From assembly GCA_003427395.1 (NCBI GenBank), contig BFEA01000013.1, positions 1,872,065-1,933,063 on the forward strand: a stretch of DNA of 60,999 nucleotides. The letters are read 5' to 3'. Made by a program: the position numbers and the translations under genes. Shown here piece by piece: positions 20,046 through 32,700 of this stretch; the first letter of the stretch is position 1; each line of letters begins with the position of its first letter. The notes beneath the pieces were generated by a model. The model had not been told where the DNA came from and did no database searches. It saw only the letters and a list, made by a program, of their open reading frames with translations. This stretch comes from Chara braunii (lineage: Eukaryota > Streptophyta > Charophyceae > Charales > Characeae).

Positions 20046-23000
20046 ATTTTAGCTTATGCGTGTGAGTCATGAACAAGGAGGACACTAATCTTCTTTGTAT
20101 CATTCCAATTATAACAAATGTCCCAAATGACTTTGTAGTAGTTATTCAATAGGTTGTAATATAGTAGTTATTTGCATAGCAAGATTGACTATAGCGTCCG
20201 TAGCTACATGAGTTAGCATAGCAAAGACTATAATCTCAACAACAACTATCGTAACAGTTGTTTGTTGCAACAACTTCATTGATCTGCACAAGTTTATAAT
20301 AACAATCAGTTATAGTACTCTGCAGACAATAGGCAATAGCAACAATAGTCTGCTGCAATAAATTTTAGGTTTACCTTACGATAGTTATTATTAGTGTTTC
20401 ATAAAGATCACACAATTTTAAGTAATTGTGTGTAACACTGGTCACTATAATCTATAGCAATAACTTATGCCAACTATTACCGTAGAGGTTATCAAAGATA
20501 AGCTTCTTCAATAATTGATTCGCAAGTTAACGACCTCGAAAAACGTGTTGTAGAATCAAGTGACTTGTTAATGTGTGTATGCTTATTACTGAGTTTTCTA
20601 TTGGTTGCTAACTACAGGAACGCTTGAAAAAGTTGAAATCTATGAAAAAGCAAGATTATGTAAACTTGCACCATTATACTTTCCTTACCTGATCAAGAGG
20701 TCGAATCCCGATTTAATATTTGATGTACTTTCACTGCTAACAGGTAACTCTTAGCAGGAATGAATTTCAAAAATAAATAAAATCGATTGAAATTAGTGAC
20801 ACAATAAAGCATATTATTATGAAAACTCGATGTAAACAAACCTTGAAGATCAAGTTTTCGAAGATATGATCCTATAAGGTCTCCATGAGAGTATATCAAT
20901 ACCGAAATTTATCAACCTTGCCCCCTCTTTTCTTCTTCTTGTTTATTTTTTACCATCCTTCGACATCTTGCTTTATTATATTGTCTTTTGTTTATTTGTC
21001 TTCTCTCTTCTTCCTCGTTATTTTCACCCCATTGCTTCCTCTATATTATGTCAGATTACCGTTGGGTCCATGCAGACCATCAACATTGTATTTAACTACG
21101 TTCATGATTGTATTTGTTCAAAAAAAAACAAATAAATAAGAAGAATGAAATTAACAGATATTATCATCAATAAACAATTTAACTACACGAAACGGTTAGT
21201 GACCCACACAAAATGTTGTCAATAGCGGGGAGGACGGTCATAATGGTGGCAACAAAATCCTGAGCAACTTCGACTTTGTCACGCTCAAGCATAATTCACT
21301 TCCTTAGTTGCAACAGATATCCATGTGTCTCAATCTCTTTATTCACTTCAATACTCAAAATCAATAAATGATAACTTACCGGGGGTATGCAAACTATTTT
21401 TCCTGCTTGTTGCAGTCACGAAAGTGACAGTATAGTTCAGGAGAAGTAACAACTTATCTATGTCAGGTAAGTATCTTTAAGTTGCCCTCTACTTTTCCTT
21501 GGTATATCTACATATGTACAATTTGGAAAACAAAGAGGAATGTGACTGCGAAAGATTGTTTTATCGAATTTTCATCAACTCATCGATGGATTGAGTCCCC
21601 TAGGTTATTGTTCTTTTGCTCGCTGCGGTGGGTAAAAATATTTTCGTTATTTGATCTGCACTTACGTCAATCAACTGCTTTTGTTAATACTATTACGATT
21701 ATATTATTATTACTATCTCTTATTTCCCATCTTTTGAGATTCTCTATTCCTACCGTACGGCGAATTGGTGGTTTGGTTGTAAATGGTTACATTTCCCCTT
21801 CTGAATATGGTCGTACTTTTTACCTAAGACAGTATGTATTTCCTACCAACAGATTTCAAGTATAAAATCTCACATATTACATTTATCAATTGTTGGTTTT
21901 TCATACAGGTTTGAGCCACGGGGTCTCAGTATTAAAAATCAAAGGATCTTCCCAAAAACTTGGACATATTCACAACCTAAAGCCACTAGAAATCTCGTGG
22001 CACATAAGGAAAAAAAAAAACAAATGAGAAATGAATAGATACTAGTCATTTGCTTGCTCCTTGTAACACCAACTGTTGCGACAGGGGGCACCCTAATTCC
22101 TGTTTATTGCTAGTAACTCTTACTGTGAGAGCACAAGTTCAAATTATCGAATCATTGAACGAGGGATCAAGCCTAACCCTCGTGATGCCTTAGGATTAAA
22201 AAGAACATAGCCCCACTGGTCATGTAGACTCAATCCTTATATCAACCAAGTTATAAGTCTGCATGTAAAACTATTTAGTTTAGCTCCAAGTTCGGCTTGG
22301 AAATAAGCACTACACCTATAAGTGGAGCATAAGCCTACAATCTTATTAGTGGTCTAAGCTCATGCCTACTTAATAAAAATAACCAGGCTGAATGTGTCGT
22401 GCCAGCCTTATCTTAATTTACAACCCTCATTCGATCCTAAGGTGAATCACATCACCTTCGCTACATATCGATACATTGGTCGCCCGCTACGAGATTGAAC
22501 TGACTCTCCCTCCGATTACGTAGGACACACAGGCGAGGTTTTGATTAATTTTGAATGCTATTCGGCCTTAGACCTGTCGGCATGAGCAAATACACTTGTA
22601 AAGGTATTTGATACAACACCACAATTATGTTTTGAAATCAAGTCAATAGATCAGTGCTTCGAAGGAGCCAGTCACATTTCTCATCTGCAAGGTTAGATAG
22701 CGTGAGGTGTTCAACGCCCAAAGGTGCGATAACATACTATCGTCATCGTCGATCCCCTACATACAGATACTTCCTTTATAACTAGTATATCGCCTCCCCT
22801 TCTTCTTCCTCTTCCTCTTCCACTCCATGAATTATAGTACCTCTTGCTTGGCTGGTGCATTCACATAAGCATCTATCTGCCTTGCCTGTACCTAATCGTC
22901 GTAAGGACCAAACTTGGAGAAAAGGCAATAAGGACCAGGATAAGGCAAAGGTAAAAACAACAAGATTCACACAAAGTGAGGAGGGATGAAAGAAATGATG

Positions 23001-23169
23001 ACCATAACACGAGGAAGGTAACGATTACAACGAATAAGAGTTGACAATTACGACGACGGCGCAGAAAACCGCCAACAAATAAATATCATGAGTCGTTTTT
23101 TTCACAAGTACCCTTTCTAGTTCCTTGTTGTCTCACTCCATGTCGCCTCCTGTCTACGCTATACTTCTC
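20046..23169. other. AT-rich stretch without recognisable genes
   Basis: Many short direct words (AACAAC, TAGTTATT, AGCAATAAC) near 20110-20500 suggest decayed repeats. ORFs at 20885-21139 (+) and 21482-21865 (+) are hydrophobic and follow the T-rich composition. No domain, splice pattern or RNA gene was recognised. Part of 22080-22500 has low-level repetition but no clear unit. Confidence 0.35.
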
Positions 23170-23490
23170 CTTCGACGAACGTGTTCGCGCGTTCGCACGA
23201 ACAGCTTGCGAACATGTTCGGGTGAACATAATTTTTTTTCGTAAAATATATATATATATCTATATTTCAGTTTTTTATTTTTAAATCATGATTGGCTATG
23301 AATTTGAACATGACTCCAAGGCAAACGTTGCTTGTATGGTTATTTTACATGAGGTATATGGTTTTCAGATTTTTCTGAGAAAGTTTTTTTTTTTTTTAAT
23401 ATTTTTTATGTTCGCGTTCGGAGGGTTTTTGACGCTTGTTCGTGTTCGGGCGAACATGTTCGCATTCGCCTCCGAACGCGAACACGGTGC
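23170..23490. mobile_element. Foldback element rich in GTTCG/CGAAC
   Basis: The left arm (23175-23230) has GAACGTGTTCGCGCGTTCGC and GCGAACATGTTCGGGTGAAC. The right arm (23408-23487) has ATGTTCGCGTTCGG, GGGCGAACATGTTCGC and CCGAACGCGAACAC. The arms are inverted relative to each other around an AT-rich core of about 180 bp. Size and structure fit a MITE or foldback element. No target duplication was established. Confidence 0.7.
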
Positions 23491-24195
23491 TACATAGGTC
23501 ACAAGTTACTTTCCCATGCTCCGTCCTCATTCCATCTGCTCGTGTCTAGTCGCCTTTAGAAGTTCACCTCCTACTCGTTTTTACTTTGTACCATACCGTC
23601 ACGACCTCCTTTTTGCTTCGCATTCTCAACAAGTACAACCTCCTATTCATTTTTCAGGGTTAGAGTGACGCAGCACACATTTATGTTATACATGACTTGG
23701 ATCATCGCCAAATATAAATTTTAAATAACTATAATTATATAAAAAAAAACTTATGTAGATGGTAAAATTAACTTATCACGTATCAAAATAATATCAGATA
23801 TCCTTAGGCTGAATTTGAAAGCTAAAGCCAAACGAAAATGCCCGCCAAGTAGGTAGCAACACTTCATCAAAGCTCGTCCGAAACTGAAAGGCGGAGAACA
23901 GTGAGAGGTCACACAAACTATGAAAAAGTAATACACCGAGGTCTTGAAAGAAACTTTTATCTCGCTGCTTCCTATTATCAATATAGCAATGATATAACTC
24001 ACCTATTGGCGTGCGGCATGCCGATCCTACCTCGTCTATTTAACTTTTATAGTCATGTTACTCTTATTCCTCTATGCGGTTATTTTTCTCTCTTAACCGC
24101 TCCTTTCCTTACTTCACAATTCTCTTCATACCCAACCAAGTCACCTCCCTCGCGTTCGCCTTCACCGTGTGCTCTACTTCCTCGACCTTCTATCT
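23491..24195. other. No gene recognised
   Basis: Mixed AT-rich DNA with pyrimidine enrichment towards the CT tract. No coding feature I can support. Confidence 0.35.
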
Positions 24196-24203
24196 CTCTC
24201 TCT

Positions 24204-24262
<59 letters not shown>
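24196..24262. repeat. (CT)n microsatellite
   Basis: An almost pure CT tract, interrupted once by TTTTT near its start. ORFs across it are Leu/Ser repeats. Confidence 0.95.
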
Positions 24263-24265
<3 letters not shown>

Positions 24266-26199
24266 CCTGTGGTTGCTTCCTTCTTAGTTCCTTGGCTCGA
24301 TCCTTCCACCGACTGCACTTGATCACGTTCGCGGCAGAACGGGTCTGGGAGATGAGGACTATGATTTCTCTCTTCTTCCTCGTCTGGTTGTCGTCGTCCA
24401 ATCACATTATTTTCAATTCCTCATCATCATCTTCTTCTTCCCCTTCCTCCTTCATAGGGTCTTTTTTCATGTGTCACGTTCCTTTTCTTCTCATGTGTCC
24501 GCGTTTGTCTCTCATTTCATGTTCGTGCGTCTGTGCACGTCTGCGAGTCTTTTATCTTAACCTCCTAGTGCCATATCCCCTTCTCTTACTTTGTGTGCAC
24601 TTTTATTTCCTTATCCCTTGCTTTGTGTGCGTGCTTTCCCCGTTTGCTAAGCTCTTCCTCTTTACTCCGTAGCTCAACTCCTCCATCACACATTCACTCA
24701 TGGCCTACGCTCATGTGTTCATTTTCCTCTTCGTCGCTCGCTTGTCTCCATCTCCACCTCATTCCCCCCCCCCCGTTCTCCTTCACACATTCATCTCCTA
24801 CGTTGCACTAGTCTCATTTCTCCTACTACCCATATTCTGTCATCTACGTGTTACCACATACTTCATTCATGACACCTCGCCCTTGTTTTTCCTAAGGTCA
24901 TTCAACCAAGGTCCATAACGTAGGATCGGCATAGCAGGATGGAGGACTCCACCAGTAAACAAACCTAGCCAATAAGGCGGCCAAGATCCTTATAGCAAGT
25001 TCGAATAGTAACTTCGATTGAAAATCTCACCCTATTAGTTCTATATAGGGCATGTATCCAAAACTCGCCCTTCTCTGCTTCTCGAGATCTTAATCGAGAA
25101 GGTGAATCAACCCTTAAATTTATTGCAGATTCAATGAAATAGTTTTTGAATCGGCACCAGATTCAATAAAATAAAATTATTAATACGACAATGTCATAAA
25201 ACATGAAGAAGAAGGGGGAAAAAAAATAAAATCTAACACAACTACTCTTGTTAAGTTATTGTGGTCATATTTCCAAGCAGAATCTTTGAATCTAATCGTG
25301 CAATAACTAACTACCTATGCCGAAAACGAAATAACTCGTTGTTTAGATTTGTTGCATAGAAGAGAAATACCATAACCTACTAGTCTAGCTCCTTTTACGA
25401 ATAAAAACCTTCATTAGGATTAGTTAGTACTGCCTATTGTCAAACTGACAGGGTGGATTCTTATCCGAACCTCGTCACTGCCTAAAAGTGGAATTAATTC
25501 ACACCATAAAAAATTTACCCAAACTGAACAATCATTTTTATTTATTACCTCAGTTGTATCTAAATCATATTTTAATTTCATACCTGGACTTTCCACGGAC
25601 TAAAAGTATTGATCCTTAGACTCATGCGTGTATCGTTGGCTGGTTTTGCTCGACCGATCCCGCAACCATCGTAGTCGAGGGTTTTTAACCAATTTCTTAT
25701 TCTTATCACACGTCACGATGAAGACTCGATTGATCGGACGATCAATCCTTTACATTGTCCTGACCATACGGTCGGTAGTTATAGTAATTTTAACTAGTAC
25801 CGTTATGCTCCACACACGTCGACATTCTAATTTTCAATATCACATGTGTGCACGACGGACCCGAGTTGTTCATTTTGACTAAGCGTTTGACTTTTGCAGT
25901 TGGAGGGTTCTTTTCACTAATTTCAACCATCTTAGCATGCGTCACAACATCTCACTCGTATACTTACCTATTTTGTTTTACTTATACATATCGTCCGCAA
26001 TGGTCGAGGCACGATACACGAAATAGGCAGGCAAAAACCTGATTTTTACCTATGGTGAACTTTGTTACTCGGACCCAACAGAGCTGAAAAACAAAGAAAC
26101 ATAAAACTTAGCCAGAAAAAAGAAAAAATGTTAAAGAAATATTAGAAACCATGAGGTTGCGGCTTTACGAACCTAAGCATTCGTTGTCTTTCATTTTCG
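24263..26199. other. Pyrimidine-rich then AT-rich DNA, no gene called
   Basis: 24263-24900 is strongly C/T-rich and gives long Ser/Phe/Leu ORFs on the plus strand (for example 24169-24672) that reflect composition. 24900-26199 is AT-rich with scattered short ORFs and no recognised domain. Confidence 0.35.
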
Positions 26200-26396
26200 T
26201 AGGTCGTGTATCGATCCCGCAGAGGTAGTTCAGTCGAGGGCGTTTCTCGTACGATGTAGCGTACGGGGTTCTCGAGGTCGAACGTCTTAATCAGACCCAT
26301 ATGAAAATCAAGGCTCTGGGGGTTTATCTCCCAAGCACGACTATGGGCCGATCGACTAGAACGATTCATCTAACCACGCGGTACACTTCACAAAAA
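26200..26396 (+). repeat. Block T, partial copy in E2
   Basis: CCCGCAGAGGTAGTTCAGTC, GAGGGCGTTTCTCGTACGAT, GGTCGAACG and CGATCGACTAGAACG match the 3' half of block T (7675-7830). The 5' half is missing. Confidence 0.7.
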
Positions 26397-26900
26397 TAAA
26401 ATCAGACTCCGGATGTAAATCTTTCCTAGTCCTTTTTTCATATCTGACCCATAACCTTTTGACTGTAGAAACCGACGTGTATCGCATGTGAGGTTCCTAA
26501 TAAATGTCTAGGCATTGTCATATCGAGTAGCTATGCATGAATGCGCAGACAGTCGCAGGGATGGAATACTATGTGCTACCTATAACCGTGTGATCCTCAA
26601 TGATTTCGAGGATCAGTGTTGGTTGACACGCGTTTTGAGAGGTCAGTTTCTTGACGCTAGACAATCACGTGTGCACTTGCAAGACATACCCTCTTCTGCA
26701 CCCTGCGCGAGTGAGCGCTAGGCGGGCTTCGACCCTTTGTGGAAACGGGACGCCTCAGACCCTGAAAGCAGAGCTCCATCTTTGGAGGCTTAGAAACAGG
26801 TCAAAGCGTTTGATTTTGATAGTTGTCATGAACCTTAACGTCCAACTGTATAAAAAAAATAAAAAGTAGAAATAAAAAGGATTTTCATTTTTCTCTCGAT
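26397..26900. repeat. Block U, E2 copy
   Basis: The section near 26515-26640 (ATATCGAGTAGC, GCAGACAGTCGCAGGGATGG, ACTATGTGCTACC) matches 39893-39960 in E3. The flanking parts are unassigned. No coding feature. Confidence 0.5.
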
Positions 26901-27219
26901 TCAAGTGTGCTCAATTTTTACACACGGTCGACTTAGATCGTGCGGATACACAAAGATATAAATATAAAGGGGTTATAGAACACAAGGCCATCACTCTCTC
27001 AATCATCAGTGTGACTCCCTTCAAAATATACGCATGATCACAGACAAAGTCAAAATCCGGACTTCAACTCATAAAACATATCTACAATCACACCAAAGAT
27101 TCAACATCGGCAGACCATGCACTACACGGGGTCAACTTTAACCACTGTCTGCGCTCACACCCCTTGACTTATTCACACAAAACTCAACCTTTATCCAACC
27201 TTCCAAAATAAAACATTCA
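26901..27219. other. E2 segment, terminal side
   Basis: It shares words such as CAATCACACCAAAGA with E3 at 40490. It is probably part of the composite, and no gene is visible. Confidence 0.4.
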
Positions 27220-27430
27220 GTCCGTTTTAAATGGTCATTTAATAAAAGTTCAGGTAAGACCCCAAAGAAACAATTGAACCCACAGGGACTAAGACCTTAA
27301 GTCGAGTGTCGAGAATGAGTTAGAGTTAAGCCGGAAACCCACGAATTGACAACCAACCTTCTATCAAAAGATAACAAAGGACGATCCTTGTAGGATTGAG
27401 TTGAAATTAGTCAGAACTTGAATCGAAATG
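27220..27430 (-). ncRNA. Conserved stem-loop block, E2 copy (decayed)
   Basis: On the minus strand it has TTGTTATCTTTTGATAGAAG, then GGTTGGTTG and TTTTATTAAATGACCATTTA, corresponding to 16998-17155 in E1. Pairing of the first hairpin is partly lost. Confidence 0.4.
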
Positions 27431-27559
27431 ACCGAAGACGAATTGTAACATACCAAATATCAATTATCAAAACTAAATTTTTAAGTGTACGGAGAATAAA
27501 CCCTTATATCATATCTCACTCAAACTATCCTATGACTAAATATAAATTTACCTTTCAAT

Positions 27560-28210
27560 GGGTGTCAGAAGAATAAGAAAATTTTCGGTAGCATCTCTCC
27601 TTTATGCGGAGAATCGCCAAATTTTTCCTTATCAAAATAGAACCTGACTCCTCAAAACTAAAAAAATTTCGATAGCACTCTCTTTAGAGAAAATATATTT
27701 TCAGAATTTATAATCTACTGAATATGAAATTTGGAAATGATATTTGACTTTACCGAGTTAAATTTTATCTAACTCTCTAATTTCGTAAGACATTAAGCAA
27801 CATCTCCTTTAGAGAAGTAGGCTTCCCATATTTATACCAAGTTTGATATTGACTCGATATAAAAATGGAATTCTGCCAATACAAAATTTAACCAACTCTT
27901 TAGATTTTTAGAAATTTTGGTAACACTTTCCGTAAAGAAAGTACCTTTTCAAAATTTATGCAAAGTTAAATACAAATTATAAGAGTAATCATGAATTCAA
28001 AAAGCAAAATTTTGTCTATCTTCTTGATTTAGCAAAAAAATGGGCAGCACTTCCCGTAGTGAAGTGAGTTTCCCAGATTCTTACCACGGTAAACATGAAA
28101 CGCAGACAGAAGTTGAATGTGAAGATTTAACTTAACTCCTTGGATTTACAAACATTTGGGCAACACTTCCTTTAGTGAAAAAATCTTTACAAAAATTTAT
28201 ACAAAATCAA
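27560..28210 (-). repeat. E2 second array, about six hairpin units
   Basis: Units of about 115 bp share AATTT-GGCAGCACTTCC-TAGAG on the plus strand, equivalent to the GCTGCCGAAATTT motif of E1 read inverted. Flanking AAATTT and CCAAAATTTAT arms could pair. Confidence 0.7.
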
Positions 28211-28959
28211 GCATGACAAATAAACTTAACTCGGAAAAAGCAGAAATTCAAGCGACTCGGATAACTCCAGCACATGACGAGCATCTAAAACAACCACCTA
28301 TCAAAGCTAACACTCAGAACGAGTAGAGTCCACACTCAATCACATGCAAGTTCATACCACAATGAATAAGTACTCTAAAAAAAAATCATTGATCCTTCAA
28401 ATGATGAACTCTTTGCTCATCTAACATATGACATTAAAATTTTTCAGAAATAAATAATCATTCTGTAGTAAAATTACATTCTAAATTTTAAATTTTTATT
28501 TTATCTCTAAAATGTCATTCCATTTTAAAATATTTTCGTCTTATAGTATCCCTTCTTTAAATGTCATTCCAAAAATTTAGTATCCCTTCTTATTTGAACT
28601 AAATGCTAGAGATGGAATGAAAGTCAAGACAATTTCATGAAATATTTAATTGGACTATCATTCTACAGAAGAATTTCTCGTTATAAATAAATTAATTCAA
28701 TATAAATTAGAATATATTTCTTATAGTACAATGAAAGTTTGATTAACACATTTCATAAACTTTTTCAAACTTTCATTCCATCTTCAACAAATAGATGTAG
28801 TTGCAAGGAAAATTTTATTTTTTAACGAAAATTTACCAAATTAAAGTAAAAATTTTACAATTTGACGAACATTGGGATGATAATTTTTAAATATGAAAGA
28901 TTTTTTTTTAATGGAATGTTTTTTCAATTTTTGTTTCTTGTGAGAATTTTTCCGTTGAT
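28211..28959. other. AT-rich spacer between E2 arrays
   Basis: Very AT-rich with short repeats of ATGTCATTCCA near 28515-28570 and AATTTTTAAAT words. No gene. Confidence 0.4.
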
Positions 28960-29700
28960 GGCGCTGTACCATTCTGCTTAGAAACAATGACCAAAATGCC
29001 TTAGGTTATACACGAATATGTTATATAACTACTTTTCTTAACTTTTGACATGTGAAAAAATAATTATGCTTAGAAACAATGCAATAATCGTCTTGAACTG
29101 TTTAAATAACTAAAATTTAATAATTTTCTTACTTGTTTTCAAAATATGAGGATTGGACTGAAACATCGTGCTTCGAAACAATGTTCCACTTGCGTAACTT
29201 ACTTCCAATTATACTCATGACTTTACTTTTTTTCTCAGTGATATAGCTTAAGATGAATCATTCTGCTCAGAAACAATGTCCAGATGCTTGTTTACATGCA
29301 AATATACATAAATTACTTCCAATGTTATACCCAGTTTGCACTTCTGTGTGTGGTTTTGGGTTAAACCATTCTGCTTATAAATCATGTTTAGCTTTTCATA
29401 AAAATCCTCCTTCAAAATAAAACAACAGATTGAACCATTCTGCTTAGAAACAATGCTCAACCTATCTCAAGTCACACAAAAGAATGAAGTTAGACCATCT
29501 TACCAAACTTCAGTCTCAAACCCGAAAAGAAACAGATAGACCAAGCCATTCTGCCTCGCAAAATCATACAACCAAGCGTTTTAGAAATAAACACATCAAT
29601 CAGATCATTCTGCTTAGAAACAATGTCTGACCCTTCAGAAAATAAACAAGAAACATATCACTGAGCCAATCTATTTAGAAGCAATGCCAACCTTTAATTG
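28960..29700 (-). repeat. E2 hairpin array, about nine units
   Basis: Units spaced 60-105 bp share CATTGTTTCTAAGCAGAATGG on the minus strand. Arms CATT/AATG pair. Outer arms vary with compensation in the best units, for example CAGA with TCTG at 29600-29632. The array sits where E3 carries its close relative and E1 its CCCTTAAGTTAGGG family. Confidence 0.8.
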
Positions 29701-29954
29701 ACTCGGTCAAACGCTTGCAATACGATCTTCTTATTACCTTCCTCAGTTCATCTTTTTGACTGATTTTCAGTCAGAAGAAAACAAAACTGAAAATTCACAC
29801 ATGCATTTTTTTCAGTTAATCTAATTAAGTCTCAAATAGGAGAGACATAACAATAAGCATATTATTAGAGGAAAGCATGCATACCTCTTAAGCAAAACTA
29901 GAGAGACATAACAATAGGGGCATGATGGTCTCAAACAGGGCAAGAGAAAGTCAC
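29701..29954. other. Spacer between E2 head and array
   Basis: AT-rich, with a short direct repeat (GGAGAGACATAACAATA near 29838 and 29901). No coding feature. Confidence 0.4.
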
Positions 29955-30345
29955 ACCTGATAGTTTTCTGCCTCCAAAACCTTGCATAGTTTTCGGCAGA
30001 GCTCCCGCAGGGCGAACCTCCCACAGAGGCCTTGACATGGATTACAAGTTTCCAATCTCGCTGGTCGCCTTTCTCTTGTAACCAATAGACTAGATTGAGA
30101 GTAAGAATGATAGAAGAATAATAGTTAAACTTTTGAGGTGCAAGAAGGGGACAAACTCAACTTGCACGAGAGGGTCTTGTTGCCTTCATGCGACTGAGAG
30201 CTCCGCAATGATAGTCTAAGCTCAATGGGATGGCCGAATCGCGGCCCAAACTTAAAACAACTGCACTCTGGCAAATCTCCAAGTCGCAATGACGACCCCC
30301 TTGCACAGGATGACCACTCCCCCAAATTGAATTGTCGTTCCCTCT
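29955..30345 (-). ncRNA. E2 head, structured block
   Basis: On the minus strand it shows CCTCTGTGGGAGG, GCGGGAGCTCTGCC, an imperfect AAAACT/AGGTTTT hairpin and GGAGGCAG, in register with the E1 head. GAGAGTC-type and GGTTACAAGAG segments upstream are also present. The inner hairpin has a different sequence from E1 but pairs. Confidence 0.55.
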
Positions 30346-30396
30346 TGACCAAACTGCCACTACTCAGCTTAGAAAATATGTGTTCAAGTAAAACAT

Positions 30397-31390
30397 GTTG
30401 TCCGTGCGAATACCCTTACAAGGGTATCCGCCCTGATTTTTGCAAGTGATAGAAAAAATAAGTTTGGTTTAAAGTTTGAGTACACCGCGCGGGTCACGGT
30501 TGTGTCTCGATTACGCTGATTGAATAATTGACAAAAGGAAAAGTGTGTGTGGGCGCTCAGACTTAAGGCGTGCGTGATCTCTTTTCTTGTTGATGATTGT
30601 AAAGTTGGCGTCGTTCTCAACCAAGTTTTTATTTTTGACTAACGTAGAAGTAAATTATATTTTCTTTTGATTGGTCCGGTTGACCGTGATGTGCGCACGC
30701 TCGTTAGGAAATCGGCTTCGACGACGGTGCGTCTTCTCTGTGGTAAGCGAAATGTAGGGGGGGGGAAAACACGGAACGGGTCTTCGAGCGGTAGGTGCGG
30801 GAGCTTAGCGGGCGTAGAGTGTCGACAACAAGGTGCAGCCTTAAGAGGCTCAAGCGTGCGAGGCGTCAAAGGCCAACGATAACGACCTCTGTTGTTTTTC
30901 TCATTTTTACTTTTTATTTTTTATTTTTTGTTTTTAATTGTGGTCCTATTTTTGAACTGGGTCCAACACCGATTCCAAGGCTGGTTTTGGGACCAACGGA
31001 CCTAGCTTAGTTGGTATGCTCGTGAACTGTTGAGATACAAATCTGGGTTGGACCCCTACTGGGGTCAGGCGGTTGTAAGCCCATGGGTGACCATCACGGC
31101 AGTTGAGGGTTTTGGGCACGCACCTCTTTTCGCAAACTCGTTCGGATTCCTGCGTGTTCGGGGTGCTCGCGAAATTCCTCGACTTTGCCCATCTCGAAAG
31201 TGTCTTTCATTGCTTCCCGTTTGGAGAGCGTCGACAACCTAAATTGAAAGAGAATTGGAGAACATTCTGGGCGAGCCTGTAGAGCTGAGGCCCGAGGGTG
31301 GCGGGGGTCGTTGAGGGTGTACAATCCGCCCCAGCCATCTATCGTGAGGGGTTTGAGTGTGAGTTTTGTCACACTTTTTCCAGTCAAGCC
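30397..31390 (+). mobile_element. Element P, copy 1
   Basis: It begins near TGTCCGTGCG with the palindrome AATACCCTTACAAGGGTAT, runs through a T-rich tract (30895-30940) and reaches a tRNA-like segment at 30985-31060. The region after it (GGGTGACCATCACGGCAGTT to GGAGAACATTCTGGGCG) is matched by 34760-35010. Similar minus-strand peptides in both copies (FRLSTLSK) might reflect a coding exon. Transposition mechanism unknown. Confidence 0.6.
30985..31060 (+). tRNA. tRNA-like segment of element P (not a functional gene)
   Basis: A-box match TAGCTTAGTTGG at about 31006, and about 30 bases later a B-box-like GGGTTGGACCCC with one change from GGTTCGANNCC. The cloverleaf stems are imperfect. I read this as a tRNA-derived SINE-type promoter rather than a working tRNA. 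Confidence 0.4.
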
Positions 31391-31445
31391 ACGTTTAGAA
31401 ACCAGAACGCCAAAAGGCTGTCATACAAAATTTTGATCATTGTTT

Positions 31446-31479
31446 GCAATAAATAAATAAATAAATTAATTAATTAAAG
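31446..31479. repeat. (AAAT)n/(ATTA)n microsatellite
   Basis: AATA repeats shade into ATTA. It follows the P copy by about 60 bp and may be its decayed tail. Confidence 0.8.
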
Positions 31480-31959
31480 CAAATTCGTTCTTGTTGTGTG
31501 CGTCCGACTTTGAGCGAGACCCTTCAATTGAAGTCTTCGTCGGTCCCCGGTCTCAGGAATCTTTTATTTTGATTCGCAACAACAAAGAACATTGCAAATG
31601 ATAATTAATAAATTTTGGTGTGCCATGCATGTATCGATTATGCCAACTTACTAATTTTCAATACTGTGATAGGATTATTAGAAAGCATAATCATAAAACT
31701 GAGATAACACACAAATGAAACAAAACTGACTGACTCAGAACATAGGCAAGATAAATGATGAAAAAGTGAGAACTCATAAAAATTTCCGAAAGTACAGATG
31801 AATAAACACGATCAGCACTCGTCAAGAGTCCACACTCATCCCTTTAGAATATCATCATCAATCTCTTATTTGGCTGTGCATCTCTTGTCCCTCGATCCAT
31901 GTCTATGTACCTCCCGAAATTGTGGCCTCTAGATATAGAACCACTTGAAGACTGCGAGT
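31480..31959. other. No gene recognised
   Basis: AT-rich flank, without recognised repeat or coding feature. Confidence 0.35.
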
Positions 31960-32700
31960 TCCAAACACTTTCATCCAAGGCTCATGATATGGAAGTCAAC
32001 CATAACGCAAAATTCCTCCCACAGAGTACGGAGGTACTGCTGGGAGAAAATTTCTTGCCTGAGATGCTGAAACTCGGATGGTTCAATCACTACCTCGTCC
32101 TCAATCATTGCCGGTGAGATACACCTCTTTGTTAGATCTACTAAGTCACCCCAGCAAGAACCATCCGTGAGAGGGAAAAAAACTGAAGGTTTAGGATAAT
32201 CAGGTGTAAAGCTTGGGTCCAAAGCGCCGAATCAGCTTTGCCCCACACTCGTCAAGCTCTCGTTCTCTTCCCTCATGGCACTTTGTTGCTAGGACCCAAA
32301 CTGAGTCAAAAAAATCATGAGTTTCTCTGCCTTTCTTCAAATGGATTATCAGGTCATGAATAACCCCTTTTGCAAACTCAGTGTGAACTACAAAGACATA
32401 TAGATATCCCTAACTGAAACCAATGACACTGGTATATTTGTACTGAAAAACATCTTTGAGTGCGATCTTGTTGAGGCCAGTTAAGACTTACTCACTGACT
32501 GGAAATGGTTGAACTATACTTATGTCTTTTGGCGAGCGCACTGTCTGACAAATATTGATCTATGAGATGGTTTGAAAGGACTGAACAACGATTGATATCG
32601 TCATATAATTTACTGGTGGCCTTTCTGGAATGCTGTTGATTAACGAACCACGAAACACTGACTGTGTGATGTCCAGATACAGACTTGAAAAACAACCAAA
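31960..32700 (-). pseudogene. Broken coding fragment of unknown family
   Basis: Read on the minus strand, about 32700 to 32495 gives an open frame with KATSKLYDDINRCSVLSNHL. After a gap with stops, 32460-32205 is open in one frame except for a single TAG, reading FAKGVIHDLIIHLKKGRE then DSVWVLATKCHEGRERELDE. A one-base shift near 32205 continues into PDYPKPSVFFPLTDGSCWGD and IEDEVVIEPSEFQHLRQEI, to a stop at 31971. Composition (balanced charge, Trp, Cys) is protein-like and unlike composition-driven ORFs nearby. I do not recognise the family. It could be a host pseudogene or a transposon exon. CTTTGTAG| at about 32388 could be an acceptor. Confidence 0.55.

Noticed and set aside
24169-24918. 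Plus-strand ORFs rich in Ser, Leu and Phe
   Set aside because: Composition effect of a CT microsatellite and pyrimidine-rich flank; no domain.
30985-31060. Functional tRNA gene (also 45931, 46250, 49676)
   Set aside because: A and B boxes are present but acceptor and anticodon stems do not pair well, and three of the four lie inside element P.
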